Positions 1-8,629 of a stretch of DNA of 64,000 nt are shown in pieces. Positions within the stretch are counted from its first letter, which is position 1. The number at the start of each line of letters is the position of its first letter. The translations under genes and the position numbers were made by a program. Under the pieces are notes generated by a model. That model worked only from the letters and a program-made list of their open reading frames with translations, searched no databases and was not told the DNA's origin. The stretch is from Nonomuraea turcica (lineage in GTDB: Bacteria; Actinomycetota; Actinomycetes; Streptosporangiales; Streptosporangiaceae): NCBI RefSeq assembly GCF_030718205.1, contig NZ_JAUZQF010000020.1, positions 124,001 to 188,000 on the forward strand, in the 5' to 3' direction.

Positions 1-136
1 CGTCAACAACCCGGCCAGGGGAGCGGCCGACCTGGTGATCCTTTCCGCGCAGGACTTCACCGGCGAGCCGGTCGCCACCGTGCACCTGCCGGCCCGGGTG
101 CCGCTCGGCTTCCACGGGAGCTGGATCGCCGACTGA
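1..136 (+). CDS. Carotenoid oxygenase family protein, C-terminal end only
   Basis: Only the last 44 codons are in the window; the reading frame enters at base 2 and stops at TGA 134-136. The end reads PARVPLGFHGSWIAD, matching the conserved tail of the RPE65/carotenoid cleavage dioxygenase family (a P-x-GFHG-x-W ending preceded by a VATVHLP strand). Members are non-haem Fe(II) enzymes that cleave carotenoid or stilbene double bonds. The four iron-binding histidines lie upstream of the window, except possibly the His of the GFHG motif, so activity and substrate cannot be judged here. The frame ends 54 bases before cmk on the same strand. Confidence 0.7.
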   Translation, partial: VNNPARGAADLVILSAQDFTGEPVATVHLPARVPLGFHGSWIAD

Positions 137-190
137 GCTGGAGACGGTACCCTCGTCAAGTTGGACGGAAAACGTGAAGAGGGAGAGACC

Positions 191-847
191 GTGGCCGGTC
201 TGGTCATCGCCATGGACGGCCCTTCGGGGTCGGGCAAGTCGAGCGTCTCGCGCGGGGTCGCCCGTGCGCTGGGACTGCGCTACCTCGACACCGGGGCCAT
301 GTATCGCGCGATGACCTGGTGGATGCTCCAGCAGGGCGTCGATCTGGCCGACCACGCCGCGATCGCGGCCCGCTGCGGCGAGCCGCGGATCGTCTCCGGC
401 ACCGACCCCGACGGCCCTGCGATCCACGTCGACGACGTCGACGTGGCCGGGCCGATCAGGGAGGCCGAGGTGACCGGCGCGGTCTCCGCCGTCGCCGCCG
501 TCCCCGAGGTGCGGGTGCGCCTGGTCGCGCTGCAGCGGGAGATCATCGGCGCCGGTGACATCGTGGTCGAGGGCCGCGACATCGGCAGCGTCGTCTACCC
601 CGACGCCCCCGTCAAGGTCTACCTGACGGCCAGCCCGGAGGCGCGCGCCCAGCGGCGCAGCGCCGAGCTGGCCGGCACCACGGCGGAGGCACAGCAGGAG
701 GCCATGGCCAGGCGTGACACCCTGGACTCAACACGTAAGACGGACCCACTCTCGATGGCGGCTGGCGCCGTCGAGGTCGACACCACCGCGCTCACCTTGG
801 AAGAGGTCATCGCGGAGGTGTTGAGGCTGGTCAAAGAGCGCACCTGA
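191..847 (+). CDS. cmk: Cytidylate kinase
   Basis: Transfers phosphate from ATP to CMP or dCMP, in the cytoplasm, in pyrimidine nucleotide salvage. The product is about 218 residues, normal for the family. The P-loop GPSGSGKS is at residues 10-17, followed by the CMP-binding YLDTGAMYR region and, near residue 130, VVEGRDIGSVVYPDA, all diagnostic. The GTG at 191 is chosen because a purine-rich GAAGAGGGAGAG lies just upstream. An in-frame TTG at 161 would add ten residues before the usual family start and has no ribosome site. der follows 39 bases downstream, the usual actinobacterial pairing. Confidence 0.95.
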   Translation: MAGLVIAMDGPSGSGKSSVSRGVARALGLRYLDTGAMYRAMTWWMLQQGVDLADHAAIAARCGEPRIVSGTDPDGPAIHVDDVDVAGPIREAEVTGAVSAVAAVPEVRVRLVALQREIIGAGDIVVEGRDIGSVVYPDAPVKVYLTASPEARAQRRSAELAGTTAEAQQEAMARRDTLDSTRKTDPLSMAAGAVEVDTTALTLEEVIAEVLRLVKERT

Positions 848-886
848 CCTATGTCGGTGCGGTACTCACAGTAAGGATGAATATTC

Positions 887-2278
887 GTGACAACGGGGGA
901 CTGGGTCGAGGCCGAGCTCGACGAGCTTGAGATCACCGAGCACGGCGATGCGACGCCGCTGCCGGTCGTCGCCATCGTAGGACGGCCGAACGTCGGCAAG
1001 TCCACGCTGGTCAACCGCATTATCGGCCGCCGCGAAGCGGTCGTCGAAGACGTGCCGGGCGTCACCCGCGACCGCGTCACCTACGACGCCAACTGGCGCG
1101 GCCGCCGCTTCACGGTGGTCGACACCGGCGGCTGGGACCCCGACGCCACCGGCATGAGCCTGCGCATCGCCGAGCAGGCCCAGGTCGCGGTCGAGCTGGC
1201 CGACGTGATCGTGTTCGTGGTCGACGCCACCGTCGGCGCGACCGACGCCGACGAGATCGTGGGCTCGATCCTGCGCCAGTCGGGCAAGCCGGTCATCCTG
1301 GCCGCCAACAAGGTCGACAACCAGCAGATGGAGCTCGAGGCCGCGGGGCTGTGGTCGCTCGGACTCGGCGAGCCGTACCCCGTCTCGGCCCTGCACGGGC
1401 GCTCCAGCGGCGACCTGCTCGACGTGATGCTCGACGCGCTGCCCGAGACGCCGCAGGTCACCTTCGAGGCCCAGCGCGGCCCCGCCAGGGTGGCGCTGCT
1501 CGGCAAGCCCAACGTGGGCAAGTCCTCCCTGCTCAACAAGCTGGCGGGGGAGGAGCGCGTGCTCGTCGACCCCATGGCCGGCACCACCCGCGACCCCGTG
1601 GACGAGCTGATTGAGCTGGGCGGGCGCACCTGGCGCTTCGTCGATACGGCCGGCATCCGGCGGCGCGACCGCGAGCTGCAGGGCGCCGACTTCTACGCCG
1701 CCATGCGCACCCGCGCCGCGCTGGAGCGCTCGGAGGTGGCGATCGTGCTCATCGACGCCAGCGAGCCGCTCACCGAGCAGGACCTGCGCATCATCGGCCT
1801 GGTCATCGATTCCGGGCGGGCCATGGTGGTCGCGTTCAACAAGTGGGACCTGGTCGACGAGGATCGCCGCTACTACCTGGAGAAGGAGATCGACCGGCAG
1901 CTCGTCCGCACGCCGTGGGCGCTGCGGGTCAACATCTCCGCCCTGACCGGGCGGCACGTGGACCGGCTGGTCCCGGCGCTGGAGAAGGCGCTCGACTCGT
2001 GGTCCACGCGGGTGCCGACGGCCCGGCTCAACGCGTTCCTGACCGAGCTGGTGCAGCAGACGCCGCCGCCGGTCCGGGGCGGCAAGCAGCCGAAGATCCT
2101 CTTCGCCACGCAGGCGTCGGTCGAGCCGCCCAAGTTCGTGTTGTTCACCTCCGGCTGGCTGGAGGACACCTATCGGCGCTTCGTCGAGCGGCGCATCCGG
2201 GAGGAGTTCGGCTTCGCCGGCTCGCCGATCGAGGTCACGATGAAGATCCGCGAGAAGCGGGCCAAGAAGGAGAAGTAA
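887..2278 (+). CDS. der: Ribosome biogenesis GTPase Der (EngA)
   Basis: Essential GTPase that helps 50S ribosomal subunit maturation in the cytoplasm. Two tandem GTPase domains are visible: the first has GRPNVGKS at residues 32-39 with the DTGGW switch, the second GKPNVGKS at 206-213 with DTAGI and NKWD. A KH-like C-terminal domain follows (residues ~370-463) and the protein ends in a lysine/arginine-rich tail. The acidic ~25-residue N-terminal extension is common in actinobacteria. The start is GTG at 887, with AAGGATGA six bases upstream. Length 463 matches the family. Confidence 0.96.
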   Translation: MTTGDWVEAELDELEITEHGDATPLPVVAIVGRPNVGKSTLVNRIIGRREAVVEDVPGVTRDRVTYDANWRGRRFTVVDTGGWDPDATGMSLRIAEQAQVAVELADVIVFVVDATVGATDADEIVGSILRQSGKPVILAANKVDNQQMELEAAGLWSLGLGEPYPVSALHGRSSGDLLDVMLDALPETPQVTFEAQRGPARVALLGKPNVGKSSLLNKLAGEERVLVDPMAGTTRDPVDELIELGGRTWRFVDTAGIRRRDRELQGADFYAAMRTRAALERSEVAIVLIDASEPLTEQDLRIIGLVIDSGRAMVVAFNKWDLVDEDRRYYLEKEIDRQLVRTPWALRVNISALTGRHVDRLVPALEKALDSWSTRVPTARLNAFLTELVQQTPPPVRGGKQPKILFATQASVEPPKFVLFTSGWLEDTYRRFVERRIREEFGFAGSPIEVTMKIREKRAKKEK

Positions 2279-2314
2279 TCGCTTTGCCGGTGGCTCCGGC
2301 GCGGCCGTAAGATC

Positions 2315-2546
2315 GACGGCAAACGTCGAAGGAGACGAGTAGCCGCGGGCCTTCGCGGGTCCAGAGAGCCGCCGGCAGCTGCGAAGGCGGCCCCGCGTCC
2401 CGCGGGCGAAGACACTCCTGAGTGCGGGGAGGAAATGCCCCGCCGGTCTGACCCCCGTCATCGGGTCGTCGAGGCCGCCCCGCTCGCCGCGGGGCGGTGA
2501 AAGTGCGGTGGCACCGGGAGCAACCCTTCTCCCCCGCACTTCCAAG
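2315..2546 (+). ncRNA. T-box leader, Asp (GAC) specifier predicted
   Basis: The 300-base gap between der and the synthetase holds a T-box riboswitch. The T-box core GGTGGCACC is at 2507-2515. AAGTGCGG (2501-2508) can pair with CCGCACTT (2534-2541), enclosing GGGAG (2516-2520) and CTCCC (2529-2533), as expected for the antiterminator or antisequestrator fold. A perfect hairpin, CCGCCCCGC (2475-2483) with GCGGGGCGG (2489-2497), sits just before it in the stem III position. The conserved CCAGAGAGCC of the stem I region is near 2370. In actinobacterial T-boxes the specifier follows GAA; here GAAGACACTCC gives GAC, Asp, at 2411-2413, agreeing with the downstream gene. No U-tract follows, so control is probably at translation. 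The 5' boundary is approximate. Confidence 0.85.
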
Positions 2547-2578
2547 GGATCATGCACATCCTTCTCCAAGGAGCTGTA

Positions 2579-3841
2579 ATGATCTCTCGTGTCATGACCG
2601 CGGAGCTCGCCGAGCACGTGGGTCAACGAGTGACGATCGCCGGCTGGGTCCATCGCCGCCGGCAGCTGAAATCCGTGTCCTTCCTCGTCGTCAGGGACCG
2701 TACCGGCCTGGCGCAGGTGGTCGCCGGGGGCGACCTGCCGGGCGAGGAGAGCGTCGTCCAGATCACCGGCATCGTGACCGCGAGTTCGCAGGCGCCGGGA
2801 GGCGTCGAGCTGGTCAAGCCGGACATCGAGGTGCTGGCCGAGCCTGGCGCGCCGCCGCCGTTCGACCTCTACCGGCCGGTGGTGCCGGCGGCGCTGCCGA
2901 CCATCCTGGACCACGCGCCGGTCGCGCTGCGGCACCCGCTGCTGCGGGCGCCGCTGGAGATCTCGGCCGCCAGCGTGGCCGGGTTCCGTGAGGCGCTCGA
3001 TCGGCTCGGCTTCACCGAGATCCACACCCCGAAGATCGTGGCCTCGGCCACCGAGTCGGGCGCGAACGTCTTCGGCATCGACTACTTCGGGCGGCCCGCC
3101 TACCTCGCGCAGTCGCCGCAGTTCTACAAGCAGGCGATGGTCGGGGTGTTCGAGCGGGTGTACGAGGTCGGGCCGGTCTTCCGGGCCGAGCCGCACGACA
3201 CCGTACGCCACCTGGCCCAGTACACGAGTCTGGATGCCGAGCTGGGCTTCGTCGCCGACCATCGGGACGTCATGGCGGTGCTGCGGGAGACGGTGGCGGG
3301 CATGCTGGAGTCGGTACGCCGCCGCGCCGCCTCCGCCGTCGCGTCGCTCGCGATCGCGTTGCCTGCCGTGCCCGCCGAGATCCCGGCCATCCACTTCACC
3401 GAGGCCCAGCGGATGACCTCGTCGGACGAGCCCGACCTGTCGCCGGCGCAAGAACGGTGGCTGTCGGAGTGGGCGGTACGGGAGCACGGGTCGGACTTCC
3501 TCTTCGTGACCGGCTATCCGATGGCCAAGCGGCCCTTCTACACCCACCCCGACCCGGCGCGGCCCGGCTACTCCAACGGGTTCGACCTGCTGTTCCGCGG
3601 GCTGGAGCTGGTGACGGGCGGGCAGCGGCTGCACCGGTACGAGGACTACCTGGCGGCGCTGGGCGAGCGCGGGGAGCCGGTGGAGCCGTACGAGGGGTAT
3701 CTGCAGGCGTTCCGGTACGGGATGCCGCCGCACGGCGGGTTCGCGCTGGGGCTGGAGCGGTGGACGGCGCGGCTGATGGGCGCGACCAACATCCGCCAGA
3801 CCACCGCCTTCCCCCGTGACCTGCACCGGCTCTCGCCCTAG
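2579..3841 (+). CDS. aspS2: Aspartyl-tRNA synthetase, archaeal/eukaryal (AspRS2) type
   Basis: Class IIb aminoacyl-tRNA synthetase of 420 residues. An N-terminal OB fold (VTIAGWVHRRR ... VVRDRTG, residues ~18-90) binds the anticodon. The catalytic domain carries motif 2 (FRAEPHDTVRH) and motif 3 (GFALGLERW), and ends in FPRDLHRLSP, the typical C-terminus of archaeal-type AspRS. The ~590-residue bacterial AspS form with its GAD insertion is not what is seen here. The start is ATG 2579 with AAGGAG at 2568-2573; an upstream in-frame ATG at 2552 would be covered by the leader fold. It is regulated by the T-box just upstream. Strict Asp specificity versus tRNA-Asn mischarging cannot be decided from sequence alone. 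Confidence 0.88.
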   Translation: MISRVMTAELAEHVGQRVTIAGWVHRRRQLKSVSFLVVRDRTGLAQVVAGGDLPGEESVVQITGIVTASSQAPGGVELVKPDIEVLAEPGAPPPFDLYRPVVPAALPTILDHAPVALRHPLLRAPLEISAASVAGFREALDRLGFTEIHTPKIVASATESGANVFGIDYFGRPAYLAQSPQFYKQAMVGVFERVYEVGPVFRAEPHDTVRHLAQYTSLDAELGFVADHRDVMAVLRETVAGMLESVRRRAASAVASLAIALPAVPAEIPAIHFTEAQRMTSSDEPDLSPAQERWLSEWAVREHGSDFLFVTGYPMAKRPFYTHPDPARPGYSNGFDLLFRGLELVTGGQRLHRYEDYLAALGERGEPVEPYEGYLQAFRYGMPPHGGFALGLERWTARLMGATNIRQTTAFPRDLHRLSP

Positions 3842-3852
3842 GCCTTACCCGA

Positions 3853-3867
3853 GTGTCGCCTCGACAC
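3853..3867 (+). terminator. Short hairpin after the synthetase
   Basis: GTGTCG (3853-3858) and CGACAC (3862-3867) form a perfect 6-bp stem with a 3-base loop, 12 bases past the aspS2 stop. There is no U-tract, so this is a weak terminator candidate. Confidence 0.3.
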
Positions 3868-3943
3868 GGAATTCGACATCCACTAGAAAGGATCAAAGCC
3901 AGGATCTGGGGAAACGCGTGCGGCGAACCCCAGAGGAATTCAC

Positions 3944-5095
3944 GTGGTGTTCCACCTCGGATGTGGGATCGGGGCGCGGATGGACCCACCCTCCTTCAGG
4001 TGGCCCCGGTACGTCTGGTTCATACCGGCAGCCCTGATCGTCATCGGCACCATCCTCAATATTCTGTCTCCGCGCGACTATTGGGGCGACTACCAGCTGG
4101 GCGCCGCGGTCGTGCTGGCCGGAGCACTGCTCTCGCTCCGGCACACGATCGCGGCCGGAGCCGCCCTTGTCCTGGTCGAGCTGGCACTGTTGATCAAAGA
4201 CGGCTACTTCGGTCATGCCGCCGGCACCTTCTCACTGATCAACGCGGTCTTCACCGCGCTCGTCGGCCTCGGGGTGAACCGCGTGGTCGCTCGCCATGGG
4301 CGCCGGCTGGAAGCGGTGCGTTCCGTCGCCGAGGCCGCCCAGCGTGCCGTGCTGCCCGCTCCGCCGGCAGGCATCGGCCCGCTGGCGATCGCCGCCGTCT
4401 ACAAGACCGCGCAGATCGAGGCCTTGATCGGCGGAGACGCGTACGCCGTGCAGGAGACGCCGTACGGCACCAGGCTGCTGATCGCGGATGTGCGGGGCAA
4501 AGGCCTGGGCGCGGTCGGCACCGTGTCCGTCCTGCTGGGCGCGTTCCGGGAGGCGGCAGACCGGGCGCCCGACCTTGTGGTGCTGGCCGAGCGTATGGAG
4601 CGCGCCCTGGTCAGAGAGGCCTCGTCGCGCGAGGAGAGCCTGCGGATGGAAGGGTTCGTCACGGCGGTGCTCGGCGAGATCCCCGCGGGCGCGGACTGCT
4701 TGCGGCTGCTCAACTGCGGCCACCCCTCGCCGTATCTCCTCCAGGGCGACACGGTGTCCTCGCTGGATCCGGACGAGCCCAGTCTTCCCCTGGGCATGAG
4801 CGGCTTGGGTGCGCCGCGTGCAGAGCCCGGGGAATGGCCGTTCCCGGCCGGGGCCACGCTCCTGCTGGTCACCGATGGAGTGACGGAGGCCCGAGACCGT
4901 TCAGGCACTTTCTACGAGCCGGCGAGCCGGCTCGCCGGGCGGGGCCCGTTCCGGAACCCGGACGAGGTGATCCAGGTTCTGGTCCGTGATGTCGAGCGCT
5001 GGACCGGCGGTCCGCGCGATGACGACATGGCGATTCTGGCGATCACCCAGAGCGGGGCATCAGCAGCGCGACGGCCGCACCCAGCAGGCAGATGA
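3944..5095 (+). CDS. Membrane SpoIIE-type (PP2C family) serine phosphatase
   Basis: Predicted Mn-dependent Ser/Thr phosphatase of 383 residues, of the kind that dephosphorylates anti-sigma antagonists (STAS proteins). Residues ~20-130 hold four hydrophobic segments; the cytoplasmic SpoIIE domain spans ~145-375. The metal-binding motifs are intact: GGDAY, ADVRGKG, LVTDGVTEARD and RDDDMAILA. The GTG at 3944 is preceded by AGAGGAA; an ATG at 3980 is an alternative start with a weaker site. No partner is adjacent: the nearest STAS, RsbW and sigma genes are near 43 kb. The 3' end overlaps the convergent MFS gene by 53 bases. Confidence 0.85.
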   Translation: MVFHLGCGIGARMDPPSFRWPRYVWFIPAALIVIGTILNILSPRDYWGDYQLGAAVVLAGALLSLRHTIAAGAALVLVELALLIKDGYFGHAAGTFSLINAVFTALVGLGVNRVVARHGRRLEAVRSVAEAAQRAVLPAPPAGIGPLAIAAVYKTAQIEALIGGDAYAVQETPYGTRLLIADVRGKGLGAVGTVSVLLGAFREAADRAPDLVVLAERMERALVREASSREESLRMEGFVTAVLGEIPAGADCLRLLNCGHPSPYLLQGDTVSSLDPDEPSLPLGMSGLGAPRAEPGEWPFPAGATLLLVTDGVTEARDRSGTFYEPASRLAGRGPFRNPDEVIQVLVRDVERWTGGPRDDDMAILAITQSGASAARRPHPAGR

Positions 5096-6632
5096 CCGCC
5101 GTGACCAGGAACATCTCCGTGTACTCGGTGTGCAGCGCCGCCTGCACCTTCGCGGTGTACTCGGCCAGTTGCCGCTGGTACGTGGCCGCCTCCACGCCGA
5201 ACGGGAGCGGCGTATCCAGATGGGCGGTCAGCGACTGGAACCGGTAAAACCCCCACGCGGACACGGCCGCGATGCCGATCAGCATGCCCATCATCCTGGC
5301 CACCACGATCGCCGCCGACGCCACGCCGTGCTGGGCCGCCGGGCTCACCCGAAGCACCGCGGACGACACCGGCGCGATGACCACGCCGAGGCCCAGCCCG
5401 GCCACCACCAGGTCGATGTCCACGACGAGCCCCGCGCCGGCCAGGTCGAGCGGCCAGCGGCTCATCAGCCAGTAGCCGGCCGCCGCCACCACCATGCCCG
5501 CCACCGCCACGGCCCGCTCGCCCATCTTCCTGGCCAGGAGCCCGCCGAGCAGGGCGCCGACGGTCAGCGCGGCCAGGAACCTGGCCAGCACGAGCGCCGC
5601 GTCCAGCTCGTCCTTGCCCAGCAGCGTCTGGGCGGTGAACTGGACGAACACCATGGTGACCAGGAGCGCCGCGCCCGCCAGGAAGCTCACGCCGAGAGTG
5701 GCCAGCAGCGGTCCCTTGCGCGTGCCGGACAGGTCGAGGAGGCGTACGGGGGAGCGGATCTCCCACCAGACGAAAACCCCGGCCGCCGCCGCCCCCGCCG
5801 CGATCATCGGCAGACCCCACGGCGGCAGGACGGCCGTGGCCGGATCGGGGTTGTAGAGCCCGATGACCAGGAGCGCGAGCGCCACCGCCAGCAGCACCCC
5901 GCCCACGACATCGACCCGCCCGGCCGGCGGTTGCGCCGCGCCGGTCGGGTCGAGCGGCGCGCCTGCCGCGCCGGGGGCGGCCGGCTCTGCCGGGTTTAGC
6001 GGCGCGCCTGCTGCGCCGAGGGCGGCCGGCGCCGTCGGGCGGCCTGGCACCGTGAGCTGGACCGCCACCGCCGCCAGCGCCGCCAGCGGCACGTTGATCC
6101 AGAAGATGGCGTGCCAGCCACCCAGCTCCACTCCCACCACCATGACGCTGGAGATCTGCGCCACCAACCCGCCGTACAGCGGCCCCAGCGCGCTCCCCAG
6201 CTCCTGGGCCGCCCCCACCGCCCCCAACGCCAGGGGCCGCTCGTGCTCGTCCCACAGGTCGCCGATGAGCGCCATGGTGATCGGCAGCAGCGCCCCGCCG
6301 GCCACGCCCTGCACGGTACGCCCCGCGACCACCATCACCTCACCCGCCGCCAGCGCCGTCAGCACCGACCCGACCGCGAACGCCGCCAGACAGGCGTGGA
6401 TGAGCGGCCGCCGCCCGTACCGGTCGGAGAGCCGGCCGAGCAGCGGCATCGCCGCCACGTACCCGAGCAGGAACCCGGTGACGATCGGCGTGGCCCGCTC
6501 CAGGTGGTTCAGCGGGACACCCACATCCCTGGCGATGTCGATGAGAACGGTCACCACCACGTACGCGTCGAGCGCGGCCAGCAGCACCACCGCGCCCCCG
6601 GCGCCGAGCGCGACCCGGCGGGCGGCCCTCAT
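5043..6632 (-). CDS. MFS transporter, DHA2/P55-like, 14 helices
   Basis: 529-residue major facilitator of the EmrB/DHA2 drug-proton antiporter group. Motif A GRLSDRYGRRP lies between helices 2 and 3, and GRTVQGVAGGALLP is the antiporter motif C region. About 14 hydrophobic segments can be counted. A proline/alanine-rich cytoplasmic loop (~residues 205-250) contains a near-duplicated GAAGAPLxP segment. The start ATG overlaps the stop of the upstream lipoprotein gene by 4 bases (ATGA). This pairing reproduces the mycobacterial lprG-P55 (Rv1411c-Rv1410c) operon, in which the two act together in triacylglyceride and lipoglycan export. That parallel is inferred from family and order. Confidence 0.85.
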   Translation of the reverse strand: MRAARRVALGAGGAVVLLAALDAYVVVTVLIDIARDVGVPLNHLERATPIVTGFLLGYVAAMPLLGRLSDRYGRRPLIHACLAAFAVGSVLTALAAGEVMVVAGRTVQGVAGGALLPITMALIGDLWDEHERPLALGAVGAAQELGSALGPLYGGLVAQISSVMVVGVELGGWHAIFWINVPLAALAAVAVQLTVPGRPTAPAALGAAGAPLNPAEPAAPGAAGAPLDPTGAAQPPAGRVDVVGGVLLAVALALLVIGLYNPDPATAVLPPWGLPMIAAGAAAAGVFVWWEIRSPVRLLDLSGTRKGPLLATLGVSFLAGAALLVTMVFVQFTAQTLLGKDELDAALVLARFLAALTVGALLGGLLARKMGERAVAVAGMVVAAAGYWLMSRWPLDLAGAGLVVDIDLVVAGLGLGVVIAPVSSAVLRVSPAAQHGVASAAIVVARMMGMLIGIAAVSAWGFYRFQSLTAHLDTPLPFGVEAATYQRQLAEYTAKVQAALHTEYTEMFLVTAVICLLGAAVALLMPRSG

Positions 6633-7279
6633 CCCGCGGCGGGCGGCGTGATCGTGACCGGTGCGTCGTAGTCGCTGAACGACACCGTCACCGTGCCGTC
6701 CTGCAACGGCAGGCTGGCCTTGGTGAGCCTGCTGGTGGCCTGGTCGACCCAGACCTTGCCGTTGACACCCTGCGTGACGCCCGGGACGATCTGCCCGACC
6801 ACCTGGCCGGGGAACGTCGTGGCGACCCGGTAGGAGCCGTCCTCCACCGCCTCGACCTTCGGGTCGGTGGCCGCGGACAGCAGCTGCGCGATGCCCTTGG
6901 TCGGCTCGAGGATGACCGACGGGTCGTAGAACTGCGCCAGCTGCTGCCTGGTCATCTTCTGGAAGCCGCCAGTCGGGCCCTTGAAGTGCACGGTCTCCCC
7001 GACCAGGGCGAAGGTGACCTCCTGCAGGTTGCCCAGGATGTCGATCGTGATCGTGCCATCGGCGTCACCGGCGGCGGTGAGCCTGCCGTCGGCCTTCTTG
7101 ACAGGCACCTTCGGCTTGCCCTCAGTGGAGATCGAGAAGGTGGCCGACTTGACCGTCTTCATGGCCTCCGCGGCCTTCTTCATCAGGTCGGGACCCGCGG
7201 GCAGTTCGGCCCCGCCGCCGCCCGACGAGCACGCCGACGCCAGCGCGAGAACGGCCACGATCAGTAGCTTTCTGAGCAT
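6629..7279 (-). CDS. LprG-like lipoprotein (LppX_LprAFG family)
   Basis: Predicted lipid-carrying lipoprotein of 216 residues on the outer face of the membrane. The signal peptide ends in the lipobox LASAC, with the lipidated Cys at residue 17, followed by a Ser/Gly linker. The mature part has the family's half-barrel pattern, with an early SATFSISTEG strand, a FQKMTRQQLAQFYDPSVILEP segment pattern and a late VWVDQATSRLTKA strand. LprG homologues hold triacylated lipids in a hydrophobic pocket. The gene is first in a two-gene operon with the MFS transporter (4-base overlap). Confidence 0.85.
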   Translation of the reverse strand: MLRKLLIVAVLALASACSSGGGGAELPAGPDLMKKAAEAMKTVKSATFSISTEGKPKVPVKKADGRLTAAGDADGTITIDILGNLQEVTFALVGETVHFKGPTGGFQKMTRQQLAQFYDPSVILEPTKGIAQLLSAATDPKVEAVEDGSYRVATTFPGQVVGQIVPGVTQGVNGKVWVDQATSRLTKASLPLQDGTVTVSFSDYDAPVTITPPAAG

Positions 7280-7338
7280 GCCCGGATCGTAGCGAGCGCT
7301 TGGAAACGCCGTGCGGGGTCGCGGATATCGGTTGGGTG

Positions 7339-7797
7339 TCAGCGCAGCTTCTTGAGATGTTCGACGATCGGCGCGAACGCCGCCTCGATCGCGTTGAGCT
7401 GGTCGTCGGTGAGCCGGTCGACGAAGTGCTCGCGTACGCCGGCCACGTGGTCCGGCGCCACCCGCTGGATCGTCTCCCAGCCCTCGTCGGTCAGCACCGC
7501 GAAGGTGCCCCGCCGGTCGTCCCGGCAGTCCTCCCTGGTCACCAGGCCCTTGGCCTCCATGCGGGAGATCTGGTGCGACAGGCGGCTGCGTGACTGGATC
7601 GTGGCGTCCGCCAGGTCGCTCATGCGCATGCGCCGGTCCTGGCTCTCGGACAGGTTGACGAGGATCTCGTAGTCGTTCAACGAGAGGGCATGCTCCTGCA
7701 GCTCGCGGTCGAGCCGGTGCATGAGCAGCTTGTGCAACGCCAGATGCGTGCGCCAGGCACGCTGTTCGGCGGGAGATAGCCAGCGAGGCGCGCTCAT
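7339..7797 (-). CDS. MarR family transcriptional regulator
   Basis: 152 residues with a winged helix-turn-helix: the recognition part is MSDLADATIQSRSRLSHQISRMEAKG, followed by the wing REDCRDDRRGTFAVLT and a C-terminal dimerisation helix. MarR proteins usually bind palindromes in their own promoters and are released by small ligands. ATG at 7797 is preferred, with GGAG close upstream; an in-frame TTG three codons earlier is possible. It lies between the lprG/P55 pair and the end of the mce block on the same strand and could control either. No ligand can be named. Confidence 0.88.
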   Translation of the reverse strand: MSAPRWLSPAEQRAWRTHLALHKLLMHRLDRELQEHALSLNDYEILVNLSESQDRRMRMSDLADATIQSRSRLSHQISRMEAKGLVTREDCRDDRRGTFAVLTDEGWETIQRVAPDHVAGVREHFVDRLTDDQLNAIEAAFAPIVEHLKKLR

Positions 7798-7837
7798 GAT
7801 CTCCAATCTATCGCACGTCCCCGGCCTGGCCGTGGGC

Positions 7838-8014
7838 TCAGCTGAACTCCATGATGATCGCGAGCCCGACGAAGTGCACGACGACGATGATCACGGCGAA
7901 GGAGACGAAGATGAACTTGGCCGGTCCGTGCTCGAAGGTCTTGCCCTCCTCGAGCGGCCGGCGCTTGGCCATGCGGTCGGCGATCCGCTCCTCGACCGAT
8001 TTCTTGTAGAACAT
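7838..8014 (-). CDS. Small single-pass membrane protein, unknown function
   Basis: A 58-codon frame starting at ATG 8014 and ending TGA at 7838. The N-terminal half is charged and cytoplasmic-looking (MFYKKSVEERIADRMAKRRP); the C-terminal half is one hydrophobic helix (FIFVSFAVIIVVVHFVGLAIIM). It begins only 4 bases after the phosphopantetheinyl transferase stop, so the two are probably co-transcribed. I do not recognise a family. The codon pattern, with G/C at third positions, supports coding. Confidence 0.6.
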   Translation of the reverse strand: MFYKKSVEERIADRMAKRRPLEEGKTFEHGPAKFIFVSFAVIIVVVHFVGLAIIMEFS

Positions 8015-8018
8015 GCGG

Positions 8019-8612
8019 TCAGCCTATCCGCGGGATGGGCAGCCTCCTGACCGGGGCGTCCGCGATGACGGCCACCCTGATGTCCGGCTCGGCGCGCCAT
8101 TCCAGCAGATGCCGGCCGTTCAGGTCGTCGCCGCCCGAGGCCAGCCGGTCGAGCGACAGCTCGCCGCGTTTGATCAATGCCTCTTTGCGCGTCCAGTGCT
8201 TGATCAGGTCGTCGTTCCCGGTGACCAGCGCGCGTTCGCGGGCAGTGAGCACGCGCTCGGCCAGCATCTCGTCCAGCCGGCCCGCGGGCACCTGCTCGGC
8301 GTCCACGCCGACCTTCCCGGGACCGGCCGCGGCGCACACGTAGCCGCGGGTGTGGCTGAAGCTGATGCCCAGCTCGGGGGCCTGTTCGAGGTACGGCCTG
8401 CCGTGCCCGGGACCGTGCACGTCGCAGTGCTGCAGCAGCGTCAGCTCGGCGGGCTCGGCGCCGAGCGCTGCGGCGGCGCAGATCCGGGCGAGGAGGTGGG
8501 CGGCGACGAAGCCGGCGCGGTCCCGGGGGAACCTGAACTGGTCCGCCCGCTCCCGCTCCACGTCTGTGAGCCATGTTTCCGGCGCGCACACCTCGTCCGG
8601 GTGGCCGCCCAT
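8019..8612 (-). CDS. 4'-phosphopantetheinyl transferase (Sfp superfamily)
   Basis: Transfers the phosphopantetheine arm of coenzyme A to a serine of acyl- or peptidyl-carrier proteins. The 197-residue protein has the superfamily signatures: GISFSHTRGYVC (substrate loop), GVDAEQV (Mg-binding, usually GVDxE) and KHWTRKEALIKRG (the WxxKEA motif). No NRPS, PKS or fatty acid synthase gene lies in the window, so the carrier is elsewhere. It starts 17 bases after the Mce-associated gene and may be read from the mce operon, which would link carrier activation with lipid uptake; that link is only positional. Confidence 0.87.
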   Translation of the reverse strand: MGGHPDEVCAPETWLTDVERERADQFRFPRDRAGFVAAHLLARICAAAALGAEPAELTLLQHCDVHGPGHGRPYLEQAPELGISFSHTRGYVCAAAGPGKVGVDAEQVPAGRLDEMLAERVLTARERALVTGNDDLIKHWTRKEALIKRGELSLDRLASGGDDLNGRHLLEWRAEPDIRVAVIADAPVRRLPIPRIG

Positions 8613-8629
8613 CGCGACGGGGCCGATGG

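Noticed and set aside
866..3826. A very long minus-strand open frame opposite der and the synthetase
   Set aside because: It is antisense to two certain genes, has an Arg/Gly/His-rich composition and no family resemblance; long antisense frames are expected at this GC content.
8019..8612. Phosphopantetheinyl transferase as a mark of a biosynthetic gene cluster
   Set aside because: No carrier-protein, PKS or NRPS gene lies anywhere in the window; the ABC exporter and P450 are not adjacent to it.
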